NCBI GenBank assembly: GCA_963728145.1
Contig: CAVSJA010000004.1
Span: forward strand, 124,001-188,000
Origin: CAVSJA01 sp963728145
GTDB taxonomy: Bacteria > Bacteroidota > Bacteroidia > Chitinophagales > Chitinophagaceae
DNA: 64,000 nucleotides
Reading direction: 5' to 3'
The translations under genes were made by a program, and so were the position numbers. Positions 49,924 through 60,239 of this stretch are shown piece by piece (within the stretch, counting starts at the first letter, position 1; each line of letters begins with the position of its first letter). The notes under the pieces were generated by a model. The model was not told where the DNA came from, searched no databases, and worked only from the letters and a program-made list of their open reading frames with translations.

Positions 49924-50991
49924 TTAACCAATTTCATTCTTTGTATTCACGGTTAAGCTAAGTTTTGTACCCTTACTCTTTTTACTTTCAATGATAAGCT
50001 CGCCATCGATAGATGCGGCTCTTCCCCGAATATCTTTCAAACCAAAACTTTGCAGGGTTTGCTGTTCGAAACCTTTTCCATTATCCTTTACCGTGAGTTC
50101 TAATTTCTTCCTTTTCTGTTTTATTGAGATGCTCACCTTAGTAGCCTGTGCATGTTGCATAACATTTAATAAAGCTTCCTGGCAAATTCGGAACAGATCA
50201 AGCTTGATTTCGGACTCAATTTCTTGTTCTTTGAATGAACTTTTGTAAATGCACTTGATTCCTGTCGTTGAAAGAAAATCATTAGATAGTGACCTTAATG
50301 CCGCGTCTAATCCAATTTCTTCAATTCGAGCAGGATTCATGGAATAGGAGAGCTTCCGGATCTTGTCGATCAGTAATTGAGACGCTTCCAATCCATCATC
50401 AATACTTTTTTTAATTATGTCATCAAATCGATCCTTTTGTGCTGCTATCCCGGCGAAATTCATTTTGACAACTGTTGCAAGTTGTGCCAGCTCTTCATGT
50501 AATTCTGATGCAAAAAATCGCCGATCCTTTTCAACATGCTGTTTGAAATGTGTAGCCAGCTCTTTGTACTTTTTGAAGTTTTCTTCAATTTCCATTTCTG
50601 ACTGTTTTTTCTTCGTAACATCTTTCGCAATTGCGAATACTATCTCCTTTTCGGGTATATAAATGGATGTCCATTGCAGCCATACGGTTTTACCATCTTT
50701 TGCGGTGTACCTGTTTTGAAAATTAATAAGTGGCTCGTTGTTCAACAATTTGTTTCTTGCCGTTCTCGTAGCTTCCCGGTCATCGGGGTGGATAAGTACG
50801 GAAACTGGTTGAGAAAACAATTCATCCTCGCTATAACCGAGTGTCTTGATGACGGCAGGGTTGACTTTTTGAAACCAGCCCGTTCTATTCGTAATACAAA
50901 CAAGATCAAGAGTTCTCTCAAAAAGATTCAACATCAAAAATTCCTCTTCATTTGTCATCGGTAAGTTTTGAATTGCAAATCTAAACGTCAA
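49924..50991 (-). CDS. PAS-domain sensor histidine kinase (NarL-type)
   Basis: 355 residues from the first ATG, or about 344 from ATG 50958; the latter has no clear advantage. No membrane segment, so it is cytoplasmic. PAS domain at about 25-125 (RTLDLVCITNRTGWFQKVNP, ALGYSEDELFSQPVSVLI). HisKA_3 region with ELHEELAQLATVVKMN, dimerisation helices, then HATPase with ICQEALLNVMQHAQATKV and DNGKGFEQQTLQSFGLKDI, plus GTKLSLTVN. No NarL-type response regulator is encoded next to it. Confidence 0.88.
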   Translation of the reverse strand: MTFRFAIQNLPMTNEEEFLMLNLFERTLDLVCITNRTGWFQKVNPAVIKTLGYSEDELFSQPVSVLIHPDDREATRTARNKLLNNEPLINFQNRYTAKDGKTVWLQWTSIYIPEKEIVFAIAKDVTKKKQSEMEIEENFKKYKELATHFKQHVEKDRRFFASELHEELAQLATVVKMNFAGIAAQKDRFDDIIKKSIDDGLEASQLLIDKIRKLSYSMNPARIEEIGLDAALRSLSNDFLSTTGIKCIYKSSFKEQEIESEIKLDLFRICQEALLNVMQHAQATKVSISIKQKRKKLELTVKDNGKGFEQQTLQSFGLKDIRGRAASIDGELIIESKKSKGTKLSLTVNTKNEIG

Positions 50992-51080
50992 ATGTCCTGG
51001 AATATAATATCTCCATCAAAAAACAAGTCCGGGGAAAAAGATTTCCCAAATTTATTTACTACCGCTCAAATAAAATTTTA

Positions 51081-51123
51081 TTTGAAATATCTAAAACGAT
51101 GTTACATTTGCTAACAGTGTTAG
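51081..51123. promoter_or_regulatory. Promoter and TetR operator of the efflux regulator
   Basis: TTTG (51081-51084), 18-base spacer, TACATTTG (51103-51110) is a full match to the Bacteroidota pattern. Immediately downstream CTAACAGTGTTAG (51111-51123) is a perfect 6-bp palindrome with one central base, 13 bases before the ATG, and is a natural operator for the TetR protein (autorepression). Confidence 0.7.
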
Positions 51124-51136
51124 GTAAATTAACGAT

Positions 51137-51736
51137 ATGAGTGTCGCAGAGCGCAGGAAAAGGGACAGGGAAAAAGTGAAGTCCGCTATTCTTACCACTG
51201 CATGGCAAATGGTAAAGGATGAGGGATGGCAATCATTGTCTATTCGCCGGATAGCGGATGCAATCGAGTACAGTGTACCCGTGATTTATGATCATTTCGA
51301 GAACAAAGATGCAATTCTTTTCGAGTTTGGAAAGGAAGGATTCAGAATGTTGGCAAAAAAAATAGAGGAAGCAAAGCGAAAGAGTGATGACCCGGCTGCT
51401 CAGCTAATGCTGATTGCCCATGCGCATTGGGATTTTGCTCGTAAGCACAAAGAGCACTACCAGTTAATGTATGGCTTGGGTATGCAGGGATGTGAAGTGG
51501 AAAAATGTCTTCCTGAAAAAGCGATTTTCAGGACTCTTGTGATGACCCCGATCATACAGATCATCAGGAAGGGTAAGAAGCCACATACTGATCCATGCTT
51601 AAAGTATTATACGTTCTGGTCTATTATACACGGCCTGGTATCTATTAAGCAAATGAGAGGAGCCGGTGTTTCGGAAGAAATAAATAAAATGGTAATGGAT
51701 GATGCTGTTGAAGGGTTTATAAAAAACCTGGGTTAA
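51137..51736 (+). CDS. TetR-family transcriptional repressor of the efflux operon
   Basis: 199 residues. N-terminal TetR HTH: KSAILTTAWQMVKDEGWQSL, SIRRIADAIEYSVPVIYDHF, ENKDAILFEFGKEGF. C-terminal ligand-binding part of TetR_C type (HAHWDFARKHKEHYQLMYGL). It precedes an RND efflux operon on the same strand by 264 bases, the usual arrangement of a local repressor. Intact, unlike the adaptor and pump. The likely inducer is a hydrophobic drug or metabolite. Confidence 0.9.
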   Translation: MSVAERRKRDREKVKSAILTTAWQMVKDEGWQSLSIRRIADAIEYSVPVIYDHFENKDAILFEFGKEGFRMLAKKIEEAKRKSDDPAAQLMLIAHAHWDFARKHKEHYQLMYGLGMQGCEVEKCLPEKAIFRTLVMTPIIQIIRKGKKPHTDPCLKYYTFWSIIHGLVSIKQMRGAGVSEEINKMVMDDAVEGFIKNLG

Positions 51737-52000
51737 GTTTCCATTATTTTTTAACCAACAGTTGTTTGTCATTATATAGTCTCTGCTAATTTAAGAATAC
51801 CCTCCGTAAACTAACCTCATCCCACCGTTTAAGGAAAATATCCGCACTTTATGTACCTGTTTTAAACAAAAGGATTTTTGAGTGGTTAATTTAAGAACCC
51901 AAAAAAAGAATTGCAAGATGTCCATAATCACTTACCTCGATCGTCATATTCAATTTAGAAAGACAAGACAACAATATGTTTAAACTTCAAATACACTGAT

Positions 52001-53186
52001 ATGAAGATTTTTTGGCGCAGGTCGGCCTTTTTGTTTCACTTTTATCTATTGATCATTGCTGTAGCAATCTTATTAGAAGCTTGCAATACGTCTTCAGGCA
52101 ATTCGGTTAATACGGTGCAGCCGCCACCATCTTTGCCTGTGATCACTGTGAGTTCAATGCCTGCCACAGTGTCCCAGGAGTTTTCTGCTTCGCTGGAAGG
52201 GAGCAGGGATATTGAAATTCGTCCACAGGTGGATGGTTACCTGGACAGGATATACGTGGATGAAGGCGCATATGTAAAGAAAGGTCAAGCGTTGTTTCAT
52301 ATTGATGCCGTCCATACCTGGAGCAATTGAATACGGCAAAAGCAGGATTGGCTGCCGCTAAAGCAAATCTTGCCAATGCGGAGATCAATGTATCCAAAGT
52401 TACTCCACTGGTGCAAAACAATGTAGTATCGGATGTGAACTTGAAAACTGCACAGGCCGCTTATGATGCTGCACAGCCAGTGTAGCACAAGCGCAGGCAA
52501 TGGTGCAAAGTGCACAAATCAATGTTGGATATACATCAATCAAAGCGCCGGTGGATGGTTATATCGGGAGAATTCCATAAAACCGGAAGCCTTGTGGGAC
52601 GCACGACTGCCGAAGCATTGACAGTCATATCAGACATAAAAGAAATGTTTGCTTACTTCTCGTTGAGTGAAAATGATTTTCTGCAATTCAAGAACCAGTT
52701 TGCGGGTAATACCATTGAGGAAAAGATAAAAAACATGCCGCCCGTTGAACTGGTGCTGCCTGATGGCAGCGTTTATTCACAAAAGGGTAGAGTACAACTC
52801 GTAGCCGGTCAATTTGATAATAGCGTTGGCGCTATCAGTTTTCGGGCTGTCTTTTCCAAATACAGAAAGATTGTTGCGTTCGGGCAATACCGGTAAAGTA
52901 CGGATAGCCCAGCTTCACAATGAATGCGCTGATCGTACCGCAGGAAGCTACATTTGAAATCCAGGATAAAGTATTTGTATTTGCATTGGGCGATAGCAAT
53001 AAAGTGATAACCAAACCCATTGTCATCACCGGCAAAACAGCCAATTATTATTTTGTTGAAAGCGGTGTGGAGCCCGGTGAAAAAATTGTTTTTGCCGGAG
53101 CCGGAAACCTCCAGGATGGAATGGCCATTCAGCCGCAGCTTATATCAATAGACAGTTTACTTAAAGTAAAACCCTTGAACCACTAA
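52001..53186 (+). pseudogene. RND efflux adaptor (AcrA/MexA-like lipoprotein) with about five frameshifts
   Basis: Intended product is a membrane fusion protein joining pump and outer membrane factor. Signal/lipobox around ILLEACNTSS. Pieces keep the family order: SRDIEIRPQVDGYLDRIYVDEGAYVKKGQALF (lipoyl part), KAGLAAAKANLANAEINV (helical hairpin), NVGYTSIKAPVDGYIGRI, then SDIKEMFAYFSLSENDF and KPIVITGKTANYYFVESGVEPGEKIV. Lesions near 52309 (one C of CCC missing), 52478 (one A missing), 52578 (one base missing), 52855 (one T gained in TTT) and 52920 (one base gained or two lost). I saw no in-frame nonsense substitution within pieces. The reading frame cannot give a full protein as printed. 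Confidence 0.85.
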
Positions 53187-53308
53187 GTCAGTCACTAACA
53201 GTGAATGAGGATCGGTAGCGTTAGAATTATAATATACCATGATTCTTTCGAGTCCTGAATCCTGACACTGCAAAAATAATTTTCATCAGCAGGAAAAAAA
53301 ATAATCTC

Positions 53309-56300
53309 ATGTTTAAAAGATTTATTGAAAGACCGGTATTATCAACAGTTGTTTCTATCATATTGCTTTTATTAGGCGGTCTGTCATTGTACACACTTGC
53401 CCGTTACGCTGTTTCCCGATATTGCGCCGCCAAGTGTACAGGTAACTGCATTTTATCCCGGGGCCAATGCAGAAGTAGTAGCACGTTCAGTCGCCACTCC
53501 CATTGAAGAAGCCATCAATGGAGTGGAAAACATGACCTACATGACTTCCAATTCCAGTAATGATGGAAGCATGACATCTGAATGTTTATTTTGAACAGGG
53601 CACCGATCCGGATATTGCATCTGTTAACGTACAGAATCGTGTATCTAAAGCGGTGAGCCAGGTGCCGCAGGAAGTAGTGCAGTCGGGTATCTCCACCCAA
53701 AAAGTACAGAACAGCTTTATCATGTTTGTGGCCGTATCAAGCGATGAACGCCGAACTAGTATGATGAGCTTTTCCTTGAAAACTATATCAAAATAAATCT
53801 TATTCCCGCAGGTACAGCGGGTACCCGGCGTCGGCCAGGCATTGGTATTCGGCGCAAAGGATTATTCGATGCGCATCTGGTTAAAACCCGACCGGCTTAT
53901 TGCCAATAATCTTTCTCCGCAGGATGTACTCAATGCAATCAGGGATCAAAACCTGGAAGCAGCACCCGGCCGCCTGGGACAAAGCAGTCCTGAATCATTT
54001 GAATATGTATTAAAATATAAGGGTAAATCAAACCAGGAATGAAGACTACGAAAACTTTGTGATCAAAGGCCAACAATGATGGTTCAATGCTTCGGTTGAA
54101 GGATGTGGCACGAGTGGAGTTCGGCTCTTTTACTTATTCATCCAATAGCAGGATGGATGGAAAACCAGTATCTGGTTTTGGCGTTCTTCAAACAGCTGGT
54201 TCTAATGCCAATGATATACTTACAGAAGTGGAGAAACTGATGGATGAATTTTCTGCTAACCTGCCAAAGGGCATAACAGACGACTACCATGTACAATTCG
54301 AAAGAGTTTTTGGATGCCTCTATTGACCAGGTAACGGAAACGCTGCTGATTGCATTTGGGCTTGTATTTCTGATGGTGTTCTATATTCCTGCAGGATTTT
54401 CGTTCTACAGCTTATTCCGGCTATTGCCGTACCTGTTGCCATTATCGGAACATTTTTCTTTTTGCAGGTATTTGGTTTTACACTTAACCTGCTTACTTTA
54501 TTTGCATTGGTTTGGCAATTGGTATTGTGGTGGATGATGCGATAGTGGTGACGGAGGCAGTGCACAGCAAGATGGAACGAACAAAGTTGCCCGCCAGGAA
54601 AGCAACGATTGAATCAATGAAGGAAATATCGGGTGCCATTATATCCATTACCTTGGTGATGGCAGCAGTATTTATACCTGTTGGATTTATGCAGGGTCCC
54701 GCAGGTGTGTTCTACAAACAGTTTGCTTTTACACTTGCTATTGCGATTTTAATTTCTGCTGTGAATGCATTAACCCTCAGCCCTGCATTATGCGCTTTGT
54801 TTTTAAAGAACCCGCATAATGAAGAGGAGGGACAATGGCACAATGTGAAGAAAGGATTTGCGGGCACGCTTCTTCAATGGTTTTAATGCCGGATTTAAAT
54901 CCATGACCAACAGATATATTCAAAGTTTGCGATTTCTTATACGCCACAAATGGATTGCAATAACAGGACTGGTGGTTATATCTGCTGTCAGCTTTTGGAT
55001 GGTAAAAAAAGCACCAACCGGCTTTATTCCAACCGAAGATCAGGGTTTCGTTTTATATGCTGTGAATACACCTCCGGGCAGTTCATTAGACAGAACACGC
55101 CAGGCTACTGAAGCAATAGACAGTATTATCAGAAAAGAACCCGGCAACCGATCACCTGTATGCTATTGACGGTTTGAATTTCATCAGCTTTTCCAATGCA
55201 TCTTCCTACGCTACCGGTTTTATCAGGTTGAAAGATTATGATAAAAGGGAGCCGATGAAAGAATCCCGATCAAATAGCCAGGCATGCTGACACAAAAGGT
55301 AAGCCAGGTAAAAGGAGCCAGTACCTTCTTCTTCAATTTTCCAACCGTGCAGGGCTTTGGTAATGTAAGTGGTTTTGAGTTTATGCTGCAGGACAGAACG
55401 AATGGTCCTTTGGATAAACTTGGGCAATACCGCTAATGCTTTTATTGGTGCATTGATGCAGCGAAAAGAAATTGCTTATGCTTTTTCAACGTTTTGCGGC
55501 CGGCAATCCCGCAGTATATGATGGAAGTGGATAATCTAAAAGCAAAGCAATTGGGAGTTTCTGTTAGTGAACTGATGCAAACGATGCAGATCTATTATGG
55601 AAGCAGCTTTGTTTCGGATTTTAACCGGTTTGGAAAATATTACCGCGTGATGGCACAGGCTGATATTCCTTACCGTGCTGATGTCAGGTTCCTTGGATGG
55701 AATTTACGTAAAGAATAATCTTGGTGAAATGGTTCCGGCTAAAACATTGGTATCATTAAAACGTGTATATGGACCGGAAACGGTAACACGTAATAACCTG
55801 TTTAATGCTGTTACGATTAATGGAATACCTAAACCCGGCTACAGTACAGGCGATGCCATTAAAGCCGTGGAGGAAACAGCAAAACAGGTATTGCCGCGAG
55901 GATTTGCTTATGAATGGACGGGTGTAACAAAAGAAGAAATTAAAACAGGCGATCAAACTGCATTTATCTTTTTGCTGAGCGTGATATTTGTGTTTTTCCT
56001 GCTGGCTGCGCAATATGAAAGTTATATTCTGCCACTTGCAGTCATATTCACGGTTCCCACGGCATATTGGGTGTGTTTGCATTTATTGGTTTTGCAGGCA
56101 TTGAAAACAATATTTATGTGCAGATAGGAATGATCATGCTGGTGGGTCTGCTGTCTAAGAATGCTATTTTGATTGTGGAATATGCAGTGCAGCGGCGAAG
56201 GGCGGGTATGGGATTGGTTGAATCGGCGCTGGAGGCATCAAAGCTCAGGCTTCGTCCCATTTTGATGACTTCATTTGCTTTTATCGTGGGATTGCTTCCG

Positions 56301-56495
56301 CTCACATGGTCAACTGGCGCTTCTGCTCTGGGCAATCATTCAATAAGTATAAGCGCTATTGGCGGTATGCTTACAGGGGTTATTCTCGGCGTATTCATCA
56401 TTCCTGTTTTGTTTGTCATCTTCCAGTACCTGCATGAAAAGATTGGAAGAGAGAAAGGAAGAAACAGTTGTTTCATTGGCAGAATAAATTTTTGA
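53309..56495 (+). pseudogene. RND efflux pump (AcrB/HAE1 type) with about nineteen single-base indels
   Basis: Intended product is an inner membrane proton-driven multidrug pump of about 1050 residues. Pieces in order carry HAE1 hallmarks: MFKRFIERPVLSTVVSIILL, PPSVQVTAFYPGANAEVVAR, SFEYVLKYKGKSNQ, RKATIESMKEISGAIISITLV, VVDDAIVVTEAV (TM4 acidic pair), GFIPTEDQGFVLYAV, TGVTKEEIKTGDQTAFIFLL, MIMLVGLLSKNAILIVEYAV and the final helix. By eye about 19 lesions, 14 gains and 5 losses of one base, at roughly 53400 to 56060. Amino acid sequence within pieces looks well conserved. Such a pattern fits sequencing/assembly error better than old decay, but cannot be settled here. Its stop is 12 bases before the outer membrane factor. 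Confidence 0.85.
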
Positions 56496-56506
56496 GCATA
56501 AATAAT

Positions 56507-57934
56507 ATGATCATGATACGAAAAATAACCAGGAAAGAGTTTTGGATTGTTTCATTGTTTATGATCCTTATTTCAGCATGCAAGATTGGAAAAGAGTATC
56601 AACGACCGGAACTTGAATTACCTCAACAGTTTAATAATGTAAGCTTTGCTGATACCAGCAGTATTGCAGATATCGAATGGAATAAATTCTTTACGGATCC
56701 GGATTTGCTGAACCTTATTGATAAAGGCATAAAATATAACCATGATCTACTGATCGCTTTGAATAGAATTAGCATTGCACAGCGAAGGGTCAACCATTCA
56801 AAAGCATTGAATCATCCAGAGGTCAATCTTAATGTGTCCGGTCAGATTACGCGTCCATCGGATAATAGTCTGAATGGTATCAGCATTAAAAATTTCCTTG
56901 GTACGAGTCATCTTGAAAATTATACAGCAACTGTAGGCTTATCATGGGAAGCTGACATTTGGGGCAGGCTTCGCAATCAAAAAGAAGCAACGCTTGCTCA
57001 ATACCTTCAGACTTATGAAGCCGCAAAGGCTGTACAAACGCAGTTGGTTGCGGATATCGCTCAAGGCTATTATAATCTCCTCATGTTGGATAAGCAATTG
57101 GAGATATCCCGAAAGAATTTTTTGATCACCGATACTTTCGTCGTAGCAACACAACTATTAAAAGATGCAGGATTGTCAACGGCCCTTGCTGTGGAAGCGG
57201 CTGCAGCGCAGCGCCAGGCAACATCTTTAATAATTCTGCAGATCGAAGAAAGTGTTGCGCTCCAGGAAAATGCTTTGCAGGTGCTGACGGGCCAGCTTCC
57301 GGGAACCATTAAACGCAATTCAGGTTTGAACGATTTTGTGTTTGCCACAGATCTTTCTTCGGGACTTCCAGCTTCAATAGTAAGTCGTCGCCCGGATGTC
57401 CGGTCAAACGAAATGGCATTGGTTGCAGCAAATGCGCAGATCGGCATTGCACAAGCAAATATGTACCCGGCGCTGAATATCACTGCAGGCATCGGTCTTG
57501 AGTCGTTTAAATCAAGTAACTGGTTTAATATTCCCGGTTCCTTATTTGGTTTCGCAGCGGGAACAATTGCACAACCCCTTCTCAACAGGCGTCGACTCAA
57601 AACTGATTTTGAAATTTCCAAATTGCAAAGAGATGAAACAGTCATTCAATTCAGGCAATCCGTGTTGCTGGCAGTTGGGGAGGTATCTGATGCATTATTA
57701 CAAGCGGAAAAACTAAAGCAACAGCAAGAGATCGCAAAAGCACGTATTGACACCTTGCATCGTGCTGTCTTCAACGCCCGCTTATTATTTAAGAGTGATA
57801 TGGCTATTTATCTCGAAGTCCTGGCTGCACAGTCGAATGCTTTGCAGGCTGAATTGGAACTAGCCGCGATTCAGCGCAGACAATTAGGCACGACTGTGGA
57901 GTTGTATCGTGCGTTGGGTGGAGGATGGAGGTGA
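56507..57934 (+). CDS. RND outer membrane factor (TolC/OprM-like lipoprotein)
   Basis: About 475 residues (ATG 56507 or 56513). Lipoprotein signal EFWIVSLFMILISACKIG followed by EYQRPELELPQQF, then two OEP domains: RISIAQRRVNHSKALNHPEV, NYTATVGLSWEADIWGRLRN, VQTQLVADIAQGYYNLLMLD, SSGLPASIVSRRPDVRSNEM and ALNITAGIGLES, plus a final helical repeat DVLLQAEKLKQQQEIAKA. Forms a trimeric channel through the outer membrane. Fully open over its length, in contrast to the two upstream genes of the same operon. Confidence 0.92.
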   Translation: MIMIRKITRKEFWIVSLFMILISACKIGKEYQRPELELPQQFNNVSFADTSSIADIEWNKFFTDPDLLNLIDKGIKYNHDLLIALNRISIAQRRVNHSKALNHPEVNLNVSGQITRPSDNSLNGISIKNFLGTSHLENYTATVGLSWEADIWGRLRNQKEATLAQYLQTYEAAKAVQTQLVADIAQGYYNLLMLDKQLEISRKNFLITDTFVVATQLLKDAGLSTALAVEAAAAQRQATSLIILQIEESVALQENALQVLTGQLPGTIKRNSGLNDFVFATDLSSGLPASIVSRRPDVRSNEMALVAANAQIGIAQANMYPALNITAGIGLESFKSSNWFNIPGSLFGFAAGTIAQPLLNRRRLKTDFEISKLQRDETVIQFRQSVLLAVGEVSDALLQAEKLKQQQEIAKARIDTLHRAVFNARLLFKSDMAIYLEVLAAQSNALQAELELAAIQRRQLGTTVELYRALGGGWR

Positions 57935-57950
57935 TGGGGAAGGTCCTAGG

Positions 57951-57977
57951 GTTGGCAAGGTTGACAAGGTTGACAAG
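57951..57977. repeat. GTTGACAAG nonamer array, three units
   Basis: GTTGGCAAG, GTTGACAAG, GTTGACAAG in phase, 17 bases after the outer membrane factor stop, directly followed by the terminator hairpin at 57982. Confidence 0.7.
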
Positions 57978-57981
57978 GTTG

Positions 57982-57999
57982 TTCCCGCTTTCGCGGGAA
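57982..57999 (+). terminator. Hairpin after the efflux operon
   Basis: TTCCCGC (57982-57988) pairs with GCGGGAA (57993-57999), 7 bp, loop TTTC. No T tract, so termination would be weak or Rho-dependent; this TTCCCGC hairpin is a common intergenic element in Bacteroidota. Confidence 0.55.
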
Positions 58000-58031
58000 T
58001 GCAAGGTTGAAAAGTTTTGCGAACTGATTTT

Positions 58032-58853
58032 ATGAATAATAAATCTGCGTCTAAAAAGCCTTTCGATTTTTCAGGATCAGCGGCGGCGCAATATGATTAC
58101 TATTTGGGGCCGCTGTTTTTTGAACCTTATGCGATCGAAGTTGCGAATCGAATTGACGCGTCAGTTGTTGAAACTGCGCTTGAACTTGCTGCTGGTACAG
58201 GAATAGTGACGCGACATTTGTGGAAATTGTTGTCAAAGAAAGCAAGACTAATTGCATCTGATATCAGCACCGATATGCTTGAAATTGCAAAGGAGAAGTT
58301 GAAGGGAGAGAATATCGAATGGCAGATCATCGACGCAAATAAACTGCCTTTCGAAGATAATAGTATCGACCTGATCGTTTGTTGCTTTGGTTACATGTTT
58401 GTGCCTGATAGGATAAGAGCTTATTCCGAGGCCCTACGAGTTTTAAAACCGAATGGCATGCTATTGATTTCTACATGGGACAAACTGGAAACATCAGGAA
58501 TATCGAGTATTTATCGTGATATCGTGAAGAAGTATCTCCCAGGTCCTCTGCCGGAATCCTACCGTCTTCCAACTTCGATGCATGACGATGTAGAGATCAA
58601 AAACAATTTAGAACAAGTCGGTTTTTCAAGGATTTGGATTGCGAAAGTAAAAAAACTCTCATATAGCCCCTCTGCAAAGTTTGCTACGGAAGCGCTGACG
58701 CAGGGAGGTGTTATATACGACGATATAATGCGCATTAATCCGGCCTGGATGGATGAAATAAGAGCAGAGCTGGAAAAACAATTGACGGCGAAATTCGGAT
58801 CGGCCCCAATGACAGCTCCGATGAGTGCATTGATAACACAAGCCTGGAAATAA
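58032..58853 (+). CDS. Class I SAM-dependent methyltransferase (UbiE-like)
   Basis: About 273 residues from ATG 58032; a TTG frame at 58017 is not needed. Rossmann fold: ALELAAGTGIVTRHLWKLL (motif I), ARLIASDISTDMLEIAKEKL (motif II), NKLPFEDNSIDLIVCCFGYM (motif III/IV) and EALRVLKPNGMLLISTWD. Resembles Methyltransf_11 and UbiE-like enzymes; substrate unknown. The C-terminal 40 residues include a long helix (WMDEIRAELEKQLTAKFG). Plus-strand gene, convergent with the amidohydrolase. Confidence 0.88.
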   Translation: MNNKSASKKPFDFSGSAAAQYDYYLGPLFFEPYAIEVANRIDASVVETALELAAGTGIVTRHLWKLLSKKARLIASDISTDMLEIAKEKLKGENIEWQIIDANKLPFEDNSIDLIVCCFGYMFVPDRIRAYSEALRVLKPNGMLLISTWDKLETSGISSIYRDIVKKYLPGPLPESYRLPTSMHDDVEIKNNLEQVGFSRIWIAKVKKLSYSPSAKFATEALTQGGVIYDDIMRINPAWMDEIRAELEKQLTAKFGSAPMTAPMSALITQAWK

Positions 58854-58919
58854 TATCAAAAAATAATTTATACCGCTTGGGAATTCAGGTTTGATCTAAA
58901 CACAATTGGAAACTATTTT

Positions 58920-60194
58920 TTACTTAACTACCTTGCCATTCTTCATCACAAAACTTACTTTCTCCATTACTTTAATATCCTGAAGCGGGTCGCCGTCAAC
59001 GGCAATAATATCTGCCATAGCAGATTTGCTTATTTCACCCAGCACACCAGTCTTGTTTAATAACTCTGCCGCAACCGTTGTAGCGGATTTAATTGCCTGC
59101 ATCGGCGTCATGCCCCACTGAACGTAAAAAGAAAATTCCCGGCCTTGCGGAACCTTATCCCAATCAAAGCCACCGACATCTGTTCCAAAAGCAATCTTCA
59201 CACCTTTACTTAACGCTTTCTTAAAAACCTGCGGTATTGTCTTAAGCATTTGCAGGTTTATTGAGTTACCCGCTCTTGCTCTTCCTTCCGCAACAAAGTC
59301 AAGAACCGTAATCGTAGGACACCAGTATGCATTCTTCTTTATCATCAGGTCCATGCATTCTTCATCCATGGCAAAACCATGTTCAATCGTTCTTGCGCCA
59401 GCGTTGAGTGAATAAATAATTCCATCGCGGGTTACAGCATGTGCTGCAAGAAATTTCCCTGAGTTTATGGTTTCATCAGCAATCGCATCAATTTCAGCTT
59501 TGGTAAAGTTTGCACGGCTACGGTAGCTGCTATCAGGAAGACGATAATAACCACGGTCTGCATAAATCTTTATCCAGTCGGCGCCATAGCTGATCTGTTC
59601 GCGGACAGCTTTCCTTGCTTCATCAGCACCAGTGATTTCCTGCAAACCTTTGGGCATATGCAGCTCCCAACTATAATCTGCATTACCCAGAAGATAATGT
59701 CCTGTTGTATTGATGGCTCTTGTTGAAACAAACATTCTCGGTCCAGGGATCACGTTATTGTTGATCGCTTTTTTCAAATCCACATCAGCATACATGGCGC
59801 CTTCGGTTTCCAGGTCGCGAATTGTAGTAAATCCATTCATCAATGCGATCTTACACGCTACGCTTGCGCGCAAAGTGCGATAAGGAATACTTTCTTTCAA
59901 TATCTGTTCAGCATAATCTTCGGCAGTAATATCCCCTTGCAACAAAACGTGAGTGTGGCAATCAATCAAACCCGGAAGTACGGTCTTATTATTCAAGTCA
60001 ATCACTGTTGCATTTCCGGGAATAGCCGATTGCTCTACAATATCCCTGATTATGTTGCCTTCAATGAGGATGGCTTTGTTGAGAAGTGGCTGGTTGCTTT
60101 TGCCGTCAATCAGCTTGCCACATTTGATTGCGGTGATTTGTGAAGTAGCAACAATGGCATAGAGGAGAAAACCTGCAGTTAATAGAATTCTCAT
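58920..60194 (-). CDS. Secreted amidohydrolase (imidazolonepropionase-like)
   Basis: 424 residues with signal peptide (LLTAGFLLYAIVATSQ). Amidohydrolase fold: first HxH in DCHTHVLL, a Lys/Glu-like position, AHAVTRDGI (third His), RTIEHGFAMDEEC (fourth His) and FGTDVGGFDWDKVP (catalytic Asp). These are the metal ligands of the imidazolonepropionase/Xaa-Pro dipeptidase branch. Many secreted Bacteroidota members are annotated as Xaa-Pro dipeptidases; the substrate is not proven. Monocistronic. Confidence 0.9.
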   Translation of the reverse strand: MRILLTAGFLLYAIVATSQITAIKCGKLIDGKSNQPLLNKAILIEGNIIRDIVEQSAIPGNATVIDLNNKTVLPGLIDCHTHVLLQGDITAEDYAEQILKESIPYRTLRASVACKIALMNGFTTIRDLETEGAMYADVDLKKAINNNVIPGPRMFVSTRAINTTGHYLLGNADYSWELHMPKGLQEITGADEARKAVREQISYGADWIKIYADRGYYRLPDSSYRSRANFTKAEIDAIADETINSGKFLAAHAVTRDGIIYSLNAGARTIEHGFAMDEECMDLMIKKNAYWCPTITVLDFVAEGRARAGNSINLQMLKTIPQVFKKALSKGVKIAFGTDVGGFDWDKVPQGREFSFYVQWGMTPMQAIKSATTVAAELLNKTGVLGEISKSAMADIIAVDGDPLQDIKVMEKVSFVMKNGKVVK

Positions 60195-60239
60195 GCAATT
60201 AGTTTTGAGAAGAAGGTACGATAAATTTTAGACGAGGAG

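Noticed and set aside
52001..56495. Programmed frameshifting in the efflux genes
   Set aside because: Around 24 lesions of both signs at unrelated contexts cannot be programmed; no slippery site or following structure is shared.
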